Origin: Ilyonectria destructans
Lineage: Eukaryota; Ascomycota; Sordariomycetes; Hypocreales; Nectriaceae
NCBI GenBank assembly: GCA_020740775.1
Contig: JAHEWK010000015.1
Coordinates: 1,364,001 to 1,428,000, forward strand
Direction: 5' to 3'
DNA length: 64,000 bases
Part shown: positions 12,466-22,595 of the stretch, piece by piece
Layout of the letters: the number at the start of each line of letters is the position of its first letter
How positions within the stretch are numbered: the stretch's first letter is position 1
Position numbers and translations under genes: made by a program
The notes under the pieces: model-generated
The model's database searches: none
Seen by the model: the letters and a program-made list of their open reading frames with translations, nothing else
Told to the model about the DNA's origin: nothing

Positions 12466-13521
12466 GGTGGATGGTGTTGTTGTGTCTCGGTGTGATGGAA
12501 ATGAACTAGGAATGAGTGGTAGATGTCTAAGGACTCTCAAACGGTCCCGTGGCGCGAATCAAGGTCTTTATGGAATTGACGGGCATTTACTAGCAGCGGT
12601 ATTAACGTACACAAACCCGTACACTCTCCGAGGCCGATGTACCTCCAAAGGTATCGAAATTCACTACGGAATCGCAAGACCGGTGTGCCGCAAGGTCCGG
12701 TCCGGTCCGGAGTGGGGACGCCGAGACTACAAAGGGTGTACTGGTTAGATAGACCCCGGTTACGAAGGCTCGGGAATGACTGTCGCGGTTCAGTCGCTAC
12801 TGCTGGCTCCACCCGGTAGAAATCTCGTGGACCATTCAAATTTCAAATGAGATATTCGACAACAAGCTTCGGCTCTTCCACGTGTTTCTCGAGCCGTCCG
12901 AATGTCATAAGCGTGCGTAATGGCATCATCTAAAATATACAGACTACGTTCTGGACTAGTAAAATGGAAACATCAAAATGTAGTTTGGCTATGATAATGA
13001 CACGGCATGATATTCATCATTTTCAGCGACTCGAACCTTTTTATCTCGCGTATATTTTGAATTTCTTTCCGTGCTTATGACGGTAGGGAAGGGTCACAGC
13101 ATAGTCAGTAACACGATCGACAGTCGCGACTAAACCATTGAGCTAATTCTACTATCACCTATAAACTTCCCCTCCTCTCTTACGGAAGCTTTATTATGAC
13201 GTTCCAAAGCATCATAATCGGCCTCGGATATCGGACGGCCGAGGCCGAGCCCCTAGCGCCGGAAGGCAATCTCACCATCATAGAAACCTCCATCCGACTC
13301 GGACACCAGATGACAAGACCGAACCCAAGAGCATCAATTGGATACTCACCAATATTTGCTTCACTGTTGGAGTGCCGTGCGATCTTATAAAGTCCGCACC
13401 TGTAGGCATTTTATTGCGAACTTAAAGACCGATCACTCAAAAGTTACATTAACACAACCGATACATCCATCTATATCCTAGTTCCGATTGATTTCTTGTT
13501 TCCACATCTTCAACATAAGTC
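12466..13521. promoter_or_regulatory. bidirectional promoter, FAH / decarboxylase pair
   Basis: The 1.06 kb between divergent starts. A run of three overlapping TCCGG units ending in TCCGGA lies at 12696-12711. At 13232-13250 there is a cluster of CGG and CCG triplets (CGGACGGCCGAGGCCGAG). These look like zinc-cluster factor sites and may couple both genes to one regulator; no binding evidence exists here. Confidence 0.45.
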
Positions 13522-14514
13522 ATGTCGTCTAATACGATACCCGAATTACCCTTTATCACGTTGGAAGAGCATGTGTTTACCCAATTCATGTGGGACAAAC
13601 TACAAGGGACCGTCAAGAAGGGTATCACAACAAGAGACCCCTTCGTAGAGGGAAGGCTTCTAGATGTCGGTAACGGCCGCATCGCTACCATGGACTCAAG
13701 CTCGATTCAAACACAAGTCCTTTCGCATATCCCAAGTCCCGCAACCCTCCAAGATATGAGACGAATTAATGAGGAGATTCGAGACATGAAAAACGGGCAC
13801 CCAAGCCGATACCAAGGCTTTGCCTTTCTTTCGCTACACGACCCTGCAGAAGCAGCTCGAGAGCTCGAGCGATGTGTGAAGGAATTTGGTTTCGTGGGTG
13901 CCCTGTTTGGCAATACTCTTGAAGATGGGACATTTTTCGATACACCAAGCTTCTATCCACTCTATGAAAAGGCGCAAGAATTGGACGTTCCATTATATTT
14001 CCATCCGGCCTTTCCATCACCGGAGCTCACCAAGACCCTGTTTCAAGGACCTTATAGCGAGGCAACAGCAATCCAAATTGGGGCGTGGTGCTACGGGTGG
14101 CATGCAACCATTGCTATCCACATACTACGGCTCTTTGCAGCTGGAATCTTTGATAAGTTTCCGCGGGTGAAGATTGTTATCGGTCACATGGGCGAAACCT
14201 TGCCGTTTATGCTCGATCGTATTACCCCTCAAACAGCAAACTGGCCTGGGGCAGCTGAGCGTCAACGCGAGCTGCGTCAAGTCTGGGATGAGAACATCTG
14301 GATCACCACTAGTGGGATGTTTGCACTTGGCCCGATGGCGTGCTTACTTCGCACCACAAAGATTGACCGAATCATGTTCAGTGTTGACTATCCCCTAGAG
14401 GGTAATGACGAGGGGCTGCGCTTTATTGAAGATCTGAGAGCCAGTGGACTAGTCAGCGAAGAGGATCTTGAAAAGATCGCTTATAAGAATGCAAAGGCTC
14501 TACTAAGAATCTAA
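13522..14514 (+). CDS. amidohydrolase-2 family decarboxylase-like enzyme
   Basis: This intronless gene encodes 330 residues in the ACMSD/dihydroxybenzoate decarboxylase branch of the amidohydrolase superfamily. The start has LEEHVF, giving the E-x-H metal pair (residues 15 and 17). A further H161 lies in YFHPAF, H222 in GHMGE and D289 in SVDYP, the usual metal and catalytic positions. The stretch QGFAFLSLHDPAEAARELERCV is the conserved core of 2,3-dihydroxybenzoate and gamma-resorcylate decarboxylases, and ENIWITTSG also matches. Such enzymes remove CO2 from hydroxylated benzoic acids to give phenols or catechols. The likely substrate is a salicylate- or resorcylate-type acid, but the exact one cannot be told. 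It shares its promoter region with the FAH-family gene. Confidence 0.9.
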   Translation: MSSNTIPELPFITLEEHVFTQFMWDKLQGTVKKGITTRDPFVEGRLLDVGNGRIATMDSSSIQTQVLSHIPSPATLQDMRRINEEIRDMKNGHPSRYQGFAFLSLHDPAEAARELERCVKEFGFVGALFGNTLEDGTFFDTPSFYPLYEKAQELDVPLYFHPAFPSPELTKTLFQGPYSEATAIQIGAWCYGWHATIAIHILRLFAAGIFDKFPRVKIVIGHMGETLPFMLDRITPQTANWPGAAERQRELRQVWDENIWITTSGMFALGPMACLLRTTKIDRIMFSVDYPLEGNDEGLRFIEDLRASGLVSEEDLEKIAYKNAKALLRI

Positions 14515-15963
14515 TAGAGTCTGAGTATCGCAACACAATTACCGAACCGATGATGCAAGTTAGTTTTGTTCTGAACGAAGAGGGTCCTGTTTCTGAGTCT
14601 GAGCCTTATTTGGAAACGAAGATAAAGGAAGCGCAGGGCGGGAGACTGATCCATGTTGACAAGAAAAGACACCGAGTGATCTCCTGGCTCATCACCTGAC
14701 GTATCTGGAAAGGATTGGGCGAATCAAGTCAAACTTGGGGATAGGCACACAAACCAGCATAGTCAACTACGATTGGGGAATCATTACTCTATCATTTAAA
14801 AATAGAATTGCCAACTGTAGTTGCAAAGGAGAATAAAGAATTTGGTTGAAAAAGAATGGCCCAGCCAACCGCAAGCTCAGCGCACTATGAGCATGTTTCG
14901 CTGAAATCAGATAGAGCTACCAGAGACTGGGAACAAATTGTTCATGTCGGCGATGAAGTTGATCCATCAATGAGCGAAGTTCTGAATAGCGGTTTCAGAA
15001 TCTAGTCTGGATTACATCTAAAATACACTTGAATCCTCTGGTTTTTGGCGCTAGGATGGTTCGTGCTGCCAACGCTCACTGTGAGGCGAAGACCAGACCC
15101 TTGCTAACCCGATCTGTTGCTAGGCGCAGGTAACGAGACGGAGGCAAAATCATAGCTCAAACACACAAAGCTGCGACTTGCGCATCGGTGAATTGTACGG
15201 TTGTTCCGCCCCGCTCCCAATTGTCACGACGGGAAATGCGTCGTCATTTGCGGAAACTACTGGAACGCCAAGCCCGGCCGCTGGATGGACGTATGTATGA
15301 ATCTGTGGATTAGCCTCACCGACGATCCGACACATCCGCCGCATTCCGACAATCCGGCGCTCCGAATGGGTCCTGGAGATTCCCGTGCGCCACGGTACTG
15401 GCTCATTCAAGCCATAATTAAACCAATCAAATCGCCTCAGTTGGGTCACGGACACGATGCGCTATCCTCTACCACAACGAGGGGAACACATTTTGGGCGG
15501 GACAGGCCATTGTCAAGCGCTGGATATGAGTTAGAGCCATGTAGTGTCTTATCAAAGAGCCGGATACGAATGCTTAGCATCAATGTGTGGCCCTTTGTAG
15601 ACTTGTGATGCTATTTCCTAGTTTTTGAATTAGTAGTAAGTCAGACCTAAAGCAAGATTACAGATGTTTGTTTGAGATGATCCAACGTCGTACAAGTCAA
15701 TATATGCTAGTGTTTAAGCGATTCCTGATATTCATTCATGAACTAAATAAATTACTATGAGGATTGAGAAACCACCAAGACATTCTGTATGAAAAGGCGG
15801 ATTGCGTTGAGCTCTTCTCAATAGCAACTAACGAGGCGTGACCATGTAATCTACTACTGGCTTGCTAGGCAACGAAGACGCATCAAATTAAGACAGACCG
15901 CAAACCTCATTGGGTCGAAACTTATCTCTTTATTAAAAGACTAGTAGCATTTTACTGTGTACA
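14515..15963. other. convergent intergenic region
   Basis: 1.45 kb between the 3' end of the decarboxylase gene and the 3' end of the Gfo/Idh/MocA gene. Only overlapping open frames without motifs. CGG/CCG triplets are frequent at 15340-15380, but there is no nearby start for them to serve. Confidence 0.45.
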
Positions 15964-17112
15964 TTAATCATCCTGGGGATATTCGACACCACCTTGTTTC
16001 CTAATCCCATCCATCATTCTCATCACCCGCATCGTTTGCGACCATGGCATCATACTGGACTGCATCCTCCCAGCAGCTATGTCCAACGCAGCTTGATCTG
16101 CCTCCCAGTAGAACCCCATTCCTCCAGGAGACTCGCATGTGTATGTTTCCTTTGTCTCTTCCTCTTTCTCGTGGGATAGGTCGCCACCTTTCGGCTTGTT
16201 GCGGAACACGGTGAAGCCTGTAGGCATCGGCGGGGCCGGTCCCTCGATATCAATGTGCCCGTTTGTGCCATCCACGCGACAGAATGCCCCCTGTTCCCTG
16301 GTCGTGAGTGTGGTCGAGGACAACACCGCGTGTGGGCCGCTATGGCCGAATTGCATCAACATGCCGGTGTGAACCTCGATCCGATTTCCCTCCTCCATAT
16401 CCTCCTTGCCCTGTAATGCTACGATCCTAGGGAGGTTCCCGCCTTCGCCTTGGTCACTTTCCTGCGTCATATTCATGGTGGATGGATCAGTAGCGAGCAG
16501 TGCCCAGTTGACCAGATAGATTCCGAGATCTAGCAAAGAGCCTGCGCCGAGTTCCAGGGCTCGGTATCTGTTATTCTGTGGGAGATCTTGTAGATTGACT
16601 TGGAATCCACAGTCGGATACCACTCGCAAGATACGGCCAATAGCTTTCTCTTCATGAAGTACTGATAGCAGCTTTTGAGTAATTGGAAGCGCTCGCGTCC
16701 ACATTCCCTCGCCCACCCACACCTTTGCTTTCTTTGCTGCCTCGAAAATGATGCGGCCTTCTTTCGCATTCACGGCGAATGGCTTCTCGCATAGCACATG
16801 TTTTCCGGCATCAAACGCCTGCAAGCACTCCTTGAGATGGAAGCTATGTGGGACTGCTATGTGCACAATGTCCACATTGGGGTCCGCATATACCTCGGCG
16901 TGTGAATTGTAGATTTTCGTGGTGGATGGGAGACCAAGCTTTTCGGCGAATTCATTGCCTTTCTTGCTGTCAGATCCGATTGCTTGGACAATGTGTTGAG
17001 CTTGTGCAGATGGTCGTGGGAGAAGCAGATCCCTCACGAGCCAAGTTGCACTGGTTCCGGCACCGATGATGCCCCAGCGAAGGGTTGGAAGAGATGTAGA
17101 TGTGGTGGACAT
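15964..17112 (-). CDS. Gfo/Idh/MocA family oxidoreductase (dihydrodiol-dehydrogenase-like)
   Basis: A single exon encodes 382 residues from the MSTTST start; an upstream in-frame ATG at 17139 would add nine. The N-terminal Rossmann segment reads RWGIIGAGTSATWLVRDLL. The conserved GKHVLCEKPFAVN motif carries the catalytic lysine (the EKP motif). A C-terminal alpha/beta domain follows. The closest known type is fungal dimeric dihydrodiol dehydrogenase / NADP-dependent D-xylose dehydrogenase, which oxidises trans-dihydrodiols of aromatics or aldoses. In this setting oxidation of an aromatic diol to a catechol is attractive but inferred. TCCGGA at 17224-17229, about 110 bp upstream, is a candidate regulator site. 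Confidence 0.88.
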   Translation of the reverse strand: MSTTSTSLPTLRWGIIGAGTSATWLVRDLLLPRPSAQAQHIVQAIGSDSKKGNEFAEKLGLPSTTKIYNSHAEVYADPNVDIVHIAVPHSFHLKECLQAFDAGKHVLCEKPFAVNAKEGRIIFEAAKKAKVWVGEGMWTRALPITQKLLSVLHEEKAIGRILRVVSDCGFQVNLQDLPQNNRYRALELGAGSLLDLGIYLVNWALLATDPSTMNMTQESDQGEGGNLPRIVALQGKEDMEEGNRIEVHTGMLMQFGHSGPHAVLSSTTLTTREQGAFCRVDGTNGHIDIEGPAPPMPTGFTVFRNKPKGGDLSHEKEEETKETYTCESPGGMGFYWEADQAALDIAAGRMQSSMMPWSQTMRVMRMMDGIRKQGGVEYPQDD

Positions 17113-17759
17113 TTTCTTGACGGTTCGACGTGATATCAAAATGATGCGTTAAGGAAGGAGAAACCAAGCTGCGAATCTAGGTCTTATGTTGTATCAGAGT
17201 ATACGATAGTAAGTGTTGTGGGGTCCGGAAAACTTCGCGCCGGCTCGGTTTTTTGTCCGATTGGGCCTCATACTATCTGGGACGTCAAGGAAAGCCCCGA
17301 GTAAAGTCGTTGTCGTTGACACAATGCTCGAGGTTAGGAATCAGCCTATTTTCCAAGAATGTACTTTTCGTTGAATATGGATCGTAGCTGCCCAGGAGGG
17401 GATAGCATACCAGAAGAAATGTACAATAGCCAAAACAATTGGTGTGGATTAGGCCATTTCCAGAGTTCAAACATAATTTTCAGGTTGGCATTATTTATAT
17501 ATGATCATGCCAACGGTTCTCCCTCCCGCCATAGTATTGTGGTGCCGTTTGGCTGCTCCATAATGACGTCGACTCGTGCCATAACAGATCTTTGGACAGA
17601 AAAACATCTCACAAGGGCAACCGAGACCTGGTATAGCCCGTCGTATAATGCTATATCCTGATTCATAAATGATATGTTGGAGATAGGGGAATTCTCTACT
17701 GGCATTTATTTGCGACGAAAGATATATAGCTGACTTAACATGGAAGAGTTTAGACTAGA
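17113..17759. other. intergenic region
   Basis: 647 bp between the Gfo/Idh/MocA start (minus) and the 3' end of the next minus-strand gene. It includes the upstream region of the Gfo/Idh/MocA gene, with TCCGGA at 17224-17229 and a CGCCGGCTCGG run at about 17239. The remainder is AT-rich with no gene. Confidence 0.45.
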
Positions 17760-19199
17760 CTAGACAAAATCCTCTCTCTCGCCTGAGGGCAAAGATAGTT
17801 CCTCCAAAGTGCCTTGCTTTCCATCTCTAATGTCCTTTGCAATGTGGTCGAAATGCTTCTCTGCATTCGTCTCGGCATCGAAATCCAGGATCCAAGGGAA
17901 GCGGCGATTCGCAAGTACTTTAGGATCCAATTCCAAGGCGTCCCAGTCAATCTCATGCCACTCATCCCTATTCTTCGCCCCGGATGCATGGATCACGTTC
18001 GATCGATTATAGCGGATTCGCTCTGTCGCTTGCAAGGCCAACGGGACTTCTCCGTTTGCCTTACTAAGAGAAATGGCAAGGGTTACCGCGTCTTCGAGAG
18101 CTTGAGCGCCTCCTTGAGCAGAACTTGGCAAGTGACAATGGCATGCATCTCCGATGAGAATTGTGCGCTTCCCTGGACTGATCCAAGATTTGACAGGATC
18201 ACGGAATACCAACTTGTAGTCGATGATCTTTTCTGGAGGTGTGACTTCGAGCAAAGTCTTACAAACCTGATCGTGATTCTTCATGTACGGAGCAATAGCA
18301 TCCTTGTTTGCGGGCAAAGACCATGACTCAACGATGTCGTCTTTATCCTAATAGAACGGTTAGTTACTCATATACAATATTCTTTAGGAAAAGTGTACAT
18401 ACCTTATGCATCAGAACCCAGGCGAGGTTCTTGCCTGTGTTCCAGGCATATGCAAGCATCGTAGTGCTCTCTGAGATCCAAATGCGAATAGTTTCTTTCT
18501 CAGGGTTTGTAAAGTCTTTCAAAATCGGGTCTGCACGCATTTCGTCCGTTACGTTGAAAAACGTACGGAACACAGCCCAACCGCTGCTATGCTTGTCGTC
18601 TCTCAAGCCCAGAACCTTTTCTCGAGCGAGTGATCGGCCACCGTCGGCGGCGACGACCACGTCACCCCAAAGCTCCTCTCCATCAGATAAGACGACGCCA
18701 GCTTGTGTTGCAGTCTCTTTGTAGTCGACGACAGCCTTGCCGAAATGCATCTTGGCTCCGACCTTTGCAGCATAATCTGCCACTATAGTATGCAGGGCGC
18801 CACGGTGGCCTGCAAACTGCAGCCCGACATCTTGAGGTCGATGGTACCAAGGGTCGTGGAAGAGAGACTTGCCGTCGTATTTGCACAGCTCCAAGCCAGT
18901 GACCTTGGTAATTCCGATGGCGTTGATGCGGTCGGCAACTTCACCGCCGCCCCATTTCTTAATGATGCGGCCGCCGTTGGCAAAGAAGTCGATAATATCT
19001 GTTTATAAATGTGAGTATATGCTTTCAACATTATACTTGATTTGTCTTACTCACCTCCGTAAGAGTTTGAATCAGGATAGCGCTCGACCACTGTCACGTC
19101 CATCCCCCGTTGGGTGCATTCAATCGCAGCACCCAAACCACCAAAGCCAGCACCAACAACGATAACCTTCAAAGGTTTCTGCTCGCTAATGGATCCCAT
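17760..19199 (-). CDS. FAD-dependent monooxygenase, salicylate-hydroxylase-like
   Basis: Three exons on the minus strand (19055-19199, 18403-18998, 17760-18347) join in frame to 442 residues. The N-terminus VIVVGAGFGGLGAAIE is the FAD GxGxxG site. VVVAADGGRSLARE near residue 170 is the DG motif. ILIGDACHCHLPSSAQGG (about 312-330) is the GD motif that contacts FAD and NAD(P)H. This is class A flavoprotein hydroxylase architecture (salicylate/6-hydroxynicotinate/kynurenine hydroxylase type), which inserts oxygen next to a phenolic OH, often with decarboxylation. The GD motif here is GDACH rather than the commoner GDAAH. It is divergent from the SDR at 19925, and the pair shares 725 bp. Confidence 0.9.
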
Positions 19200-19924
19200 T
19201 TTTTTGCATGTATTTGATATATTTGTGGAAGTTGAATAGACACTTGCGCCCAAGTGAAGAAATTCCTTGCTTGGTACACTGCGCTCGCTTGAGAAGTTGG
19301 CGGATTGCACAGTCACCTTGACACACGGTATGTCTACCTTTCATCTACATCCGTGGTAGGACTCAAATATACTCAAATACAACTCTACTGGGGCAATTGG
19401 GCAGTGGTCCAATGATGTGCCATTCCGTACCTCGGGATTACGGATCTATCGTCCGGAGGATTTCCCAAAATGGAGAATTCTTCGTTGCAATGGCGGCAAG
19501 TCTTCCTAAGACCAAGCATGCTGCATACTATCGAACATCGTACGGTTAATCGCGCGAAACGCGATAATTGGGGCCAATCGGTCGAGGGGTTACCGAGACT
19601 CCGGACCCGGATCTATCGCCGGCCTCGTGTTATTTGTCAAGCTTTCCGTCGGCCGGCGCCAGAGCACACAGCCCCAAGCCAACACTTGCCAAGCACTTAC
19701 CAATCACTGCAGTGATTCCTCCTTAAGAATACAAAAGAAGACGTAGAACTTCTGATTAGATAGATCTAGCCACTTCTGCATAGAACGTTCCATACAGACT
19801 CAGCCAATACTAGACATTTTATGATACTAGATTCTACCTCTGCTTTTCCGCACTGCCACATCTTAATTATTACTTCATTTACCTCATTCGATCATCCACG
19901 TCTCTCGACATAAAATCAGCCAAG
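19200..19924. promoter_or_regulatory. bidirectional promoter, hydroxylase / SDR pair
   Basis: The region between divergent starts carries TCCGGA at 19452-19457 and further CCGGACCCGGAT and CGCCGG elements at about 19601-19625. These are candidate zinc-cluster sites. Assignment is by position only. Confidence 0.45.
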
Positions 19925-20731
19925 ATGAGTCAGGCAGCAACTAGCGCAGTGCCTAGCTCAACCTCCCTTTTAAACAAGGTCGCAGTTATCACGGGCTCAT
20001 CGGCCGGTATTGGAGCGTCGATCGCGGCCCATCTTGGTGCCCGGGGCGCCAAGGTCGTCATCAACTACCCGTGGCCAAGTCTGAAAGAGGAGGCCGAAGC
20101 GGTCGGCAAGACACTTACAACACCATGGATCGCTGTGGAGGCCGATATGTCCACCATCGACGGTCCGGGGAAATTGATCAGTGCCGCTGTGGCTAAGTTC
20201 GGAACCATTGACATACTAGTCAATAATGCGGCACGAGTTATCATGTGCCCTTTCGCCCAGTCAACTCTGGAGCAATGGCAGACCTCCATAGACACTAATG
20301 CCCGCGGAGTTTTTCTTACAACGCAAGCTGCACTACCGCATCTCACGCCTAGAGAGGTTGGAGGTGGATCCCGCATTGTCAACATTATCTCAGGGGCAGC
20401 GCGGGAACCTGAGGTCAATATGACCGTATATGCAGCCAGCAAGGCCGCGATTGACGCCATGACTAAATGCTGGGCAATGGAGCTGCCAGCAAAGTATGGC
20501 TGCACCGTTAACTCAGTTGCTCCGGGTGTAATTTCGACACCCGGCGCAAGGGCCAACATCCAGGGCATTGAGGATATTGTGAAGCCTATATTCGAGGCCA
20601 GGACTCCTCTCCCAGGTGCATGGGGCTACGCCGAAGATGTCGCTTGGGCTGTAGCCTTCGCAGCCGAAGATAACTCCAAATGGCTCAATGGGGCCTGCAT
20701 CAATGTGTCTGGTGGAATGTTTAGGTGGTAG
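19925..20731 (+). CDS. short-chain dehydrogenase/reductase (SDR)
   Basis: Intronless, 268 residues. It has the classical SDR motifs: TGSSAGIGA (residues 23-31, cofactor site), NNAA (100-103), Ser156 in IISGAA, and Tyr169/Lys173 in YAASK. Length and motif order match classical SDRs that oxidise or reduce alcohol/ketone groups with NAD(P)(H). The residues following beta-2 (INYPWP, no clear Asp at the end) leave the cofactor preference unclear. In the cluster it may oxidise a dihydrodiol or reduce a ring-cleavage intermediate; the substrate is unknown. It is paired head-to-head with the FAD hydroxylase gene. Confidence 0.9.
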   Translation: MSQAATSAVPSSTSLLNKVAVITGSSAGIGASIAAHLGARGAKVVINYPWPSLKEEAEAVGKTLTTPWIAVEADMSTIDGPGKLISAAVAKFGTIDILVNNAARVIMCPFAQSTLEQWQTSIDTNARGVFLTTQAALPHLTPREVGGGSRIVNIISGAAREPEVNMTVYAASKAAIDAMTKCWAMELPAKYGCTVNSVAPGVISTPGARANIQGIEDIVKPIFEARTPLPGAWGYAEDVAWAVAFAAEDNSKWLNGACINVSGGMFRW

Positions 20732-21467
20732 ATGCGGGACGCGAGGGAGTACACGCAGAGTTTTGGGGTGAATGAGGACATTCGGCATCTCGATACCTAT
20801 TCTCTTTCTATTAGTGACTTAGATTGTTCAGTAGTTTGATATAAATATACTTGCCTATTGTCGGAACAACTCATGCTCGTAAATCGAGCCTTTGTATCAG
20901 AGATGTGGGGATCTTGGTACGATCTAATGAACCTGCCACCGGGCGCCACTCTACGACGACATAAACGGTTCATTACGAGGCTAGACTAGGAATGTAATAG
21001 CCTATCCGAGGTTGGTCTTTTTTCATGTGATCCCAAGTTACTTTAGCCACGTCATTTAGATTGCGCTTAGCATCCCGTCTACCCAGTCTTGCCAGTCCGT
21101 CGATATCACAGCTCGCCACCAGCCTCCATCTCCGGAAGCCGAAAATCCGGGTGCGGGGTAGCTGACCATTGCAGCACCCGCCATTCGAATATGTGTTTGA
21201 CCTGGTTATCGGGGTTGTTATTGGTTTCTACTGCTGAGGATGGCATCGAAAATAATGTCGCGTGGCCTGAAACGGTTTGGTCCACATCAGAACGTCTTCA
21301 ATTTTCCGCAATGGAACACAGACATGGGTTATCTATCATAAGTGCAGCTACTCTGGTCACAAAACGCGGTACGAAATACGATGACGCAAACGAGATTCAA
21401 CGCAGAGTCCATATCCCATCTTCTGACTAAAGGCGTAAAATACACAGGGACGAAGCCCATGGTTACA
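20732..21467. other. convergent intergenic region
   Basis: 736 bp between the 3' ends of the SDR and dioxygenase genes. At 21131-21150 it carries TCCGGAAGCCGAAAATCCGG, a near copy of the element at 7415-7434; the similarity goes on to a shared TGACCAT. As this is a 3'-3' region the element may be a repeat remnant and not a promoter site. Confidence 0.45.
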
Positions 21468-22595
21468 CTACTTAGGGAAAGGGCCTCCAGGACCTCCAGG
21501 ACCTCCAGGAGGACCACCAGGACCGCCAGGAGGACCACCCTCGAAAGGAAATTTATCCATATCCTCTTTCCTTCTAGTTAGGAAACCAAGCGGCACCTTT
21601 GGCCCCCAAATAGCAACAGAATCAGGACCAGCATCAATCCGTGTTGGGGGGTTGTTGCAGTTCACCATGTCTCCATCCGCGTAGTGTTCCACAGCGAAAG
21701 AGTCAGTGTCAAACCAGTAGTCAAAAAGCTGGCTTCCCAGCAAATGTCTTCCCACACCCAGAACAAGCGACCAACCCTTCTTCTTTAGAAAAGCATGACC
21801 CTTTAGCTCACTATCGACATCATCGACCTCAAAGCTCGCATGATGTACTTCGCGCCTGGTATTTTGTCCAGCGGCGATAAAAAAGTTCTGCTTCAATTTA
21901 GTTGTTTAGTCCAACATTGGGATCAAGGGCACACATACATGGTGGTCAACATATTTTTCACCTTTGTCGAGGTGGATAAAGGTCATAATATCCTTCTGGG
22001 TCTGTGGGTCGGTGATGTAGTCCGTAGCAGCCAGAGTGAAGGTATCCAAATACCACTGTCGTACCGAGTCCGCTTGAGTGTGATGGATTTCATAGCCATA
22101 GTGCCCTAGCTTGTGAACATGGCTAGGTCCATCTTCAAACCGTTGGAATTCTCCTTGGCGGCTCTTCGTATCCCACGTATTATACACCATTTTCTTCGGT
22201 TCTTCAGCTGGGTCAATCTTACGTTCAATGTGGCCCCAGTGAAGATAAATTGAGCCACCAGCAGGGTCATCCACGGCCACTGTTTTGCCGCCAATAACAT
22301 CGTCGGCGTCAGTAATAGGCGAAGCACCTGGTAGTTGCGTGGCCGCTTCGAGATCCTCGTAATCATCAACAGCCCATCCTGCACCAAGAAAATCCGGCTG
22401 ATCTGTCTTAGACTTTTCAGAGATATAGGAAACAGGGCTCTCTCCGTAACCACGATACCAGATTTTATCTGGTGTTGTTTTGACGGGCAGTAGACCAAAA
22501 TCGGTCAAGAATTCGTGTGATTTGTCAATGTCTGAGTGTGTGTACCATACGTACATCACACTCTTGAGGCTGATGCGCTTGGCAGGGGTAGCCAT
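21468..22595 (-). CDS. extradiol ring-cleavage dioxygenase (VOC, two-domain)
   Basis: Two exons on the minus strand (21939-22595, 21468-21887) give 358 residues. The N-terminal VOC half starts at SLKSVMYVWYTHSDI. The C-terminal half has the three metal ligands expected of type I extradiol dioxygenases: H165 in KLGHYGYEI, a His in VHHASFEVDD (234/235) and E286 in FAVEHYADGD. That spacing fits catechol 2,3-dioxygenase/2,3-dihydroxybiphenyl dioxygenase-like enzymes, which cut a catechol next to its two hydroxyls using Fe(II) (or Mn). It ends with an unusual glycine/proline-rich tail of about 23 residues. Intron removal was placed at a CAG acceptor after a CTAAC-like branch site. It is divergent from the hydroxylase at 24039. 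Confidence 0.88.

Noticed and set aside
17814..18326. 170-codon frame on the plus strand
   Set aside because: Antisense shadow of the well-supported FAD monooxygenase exon on the minus strand.
20065..20568. 167-codon frame on the minus strand
   Set aside because: Antisense shadow of the SDR.
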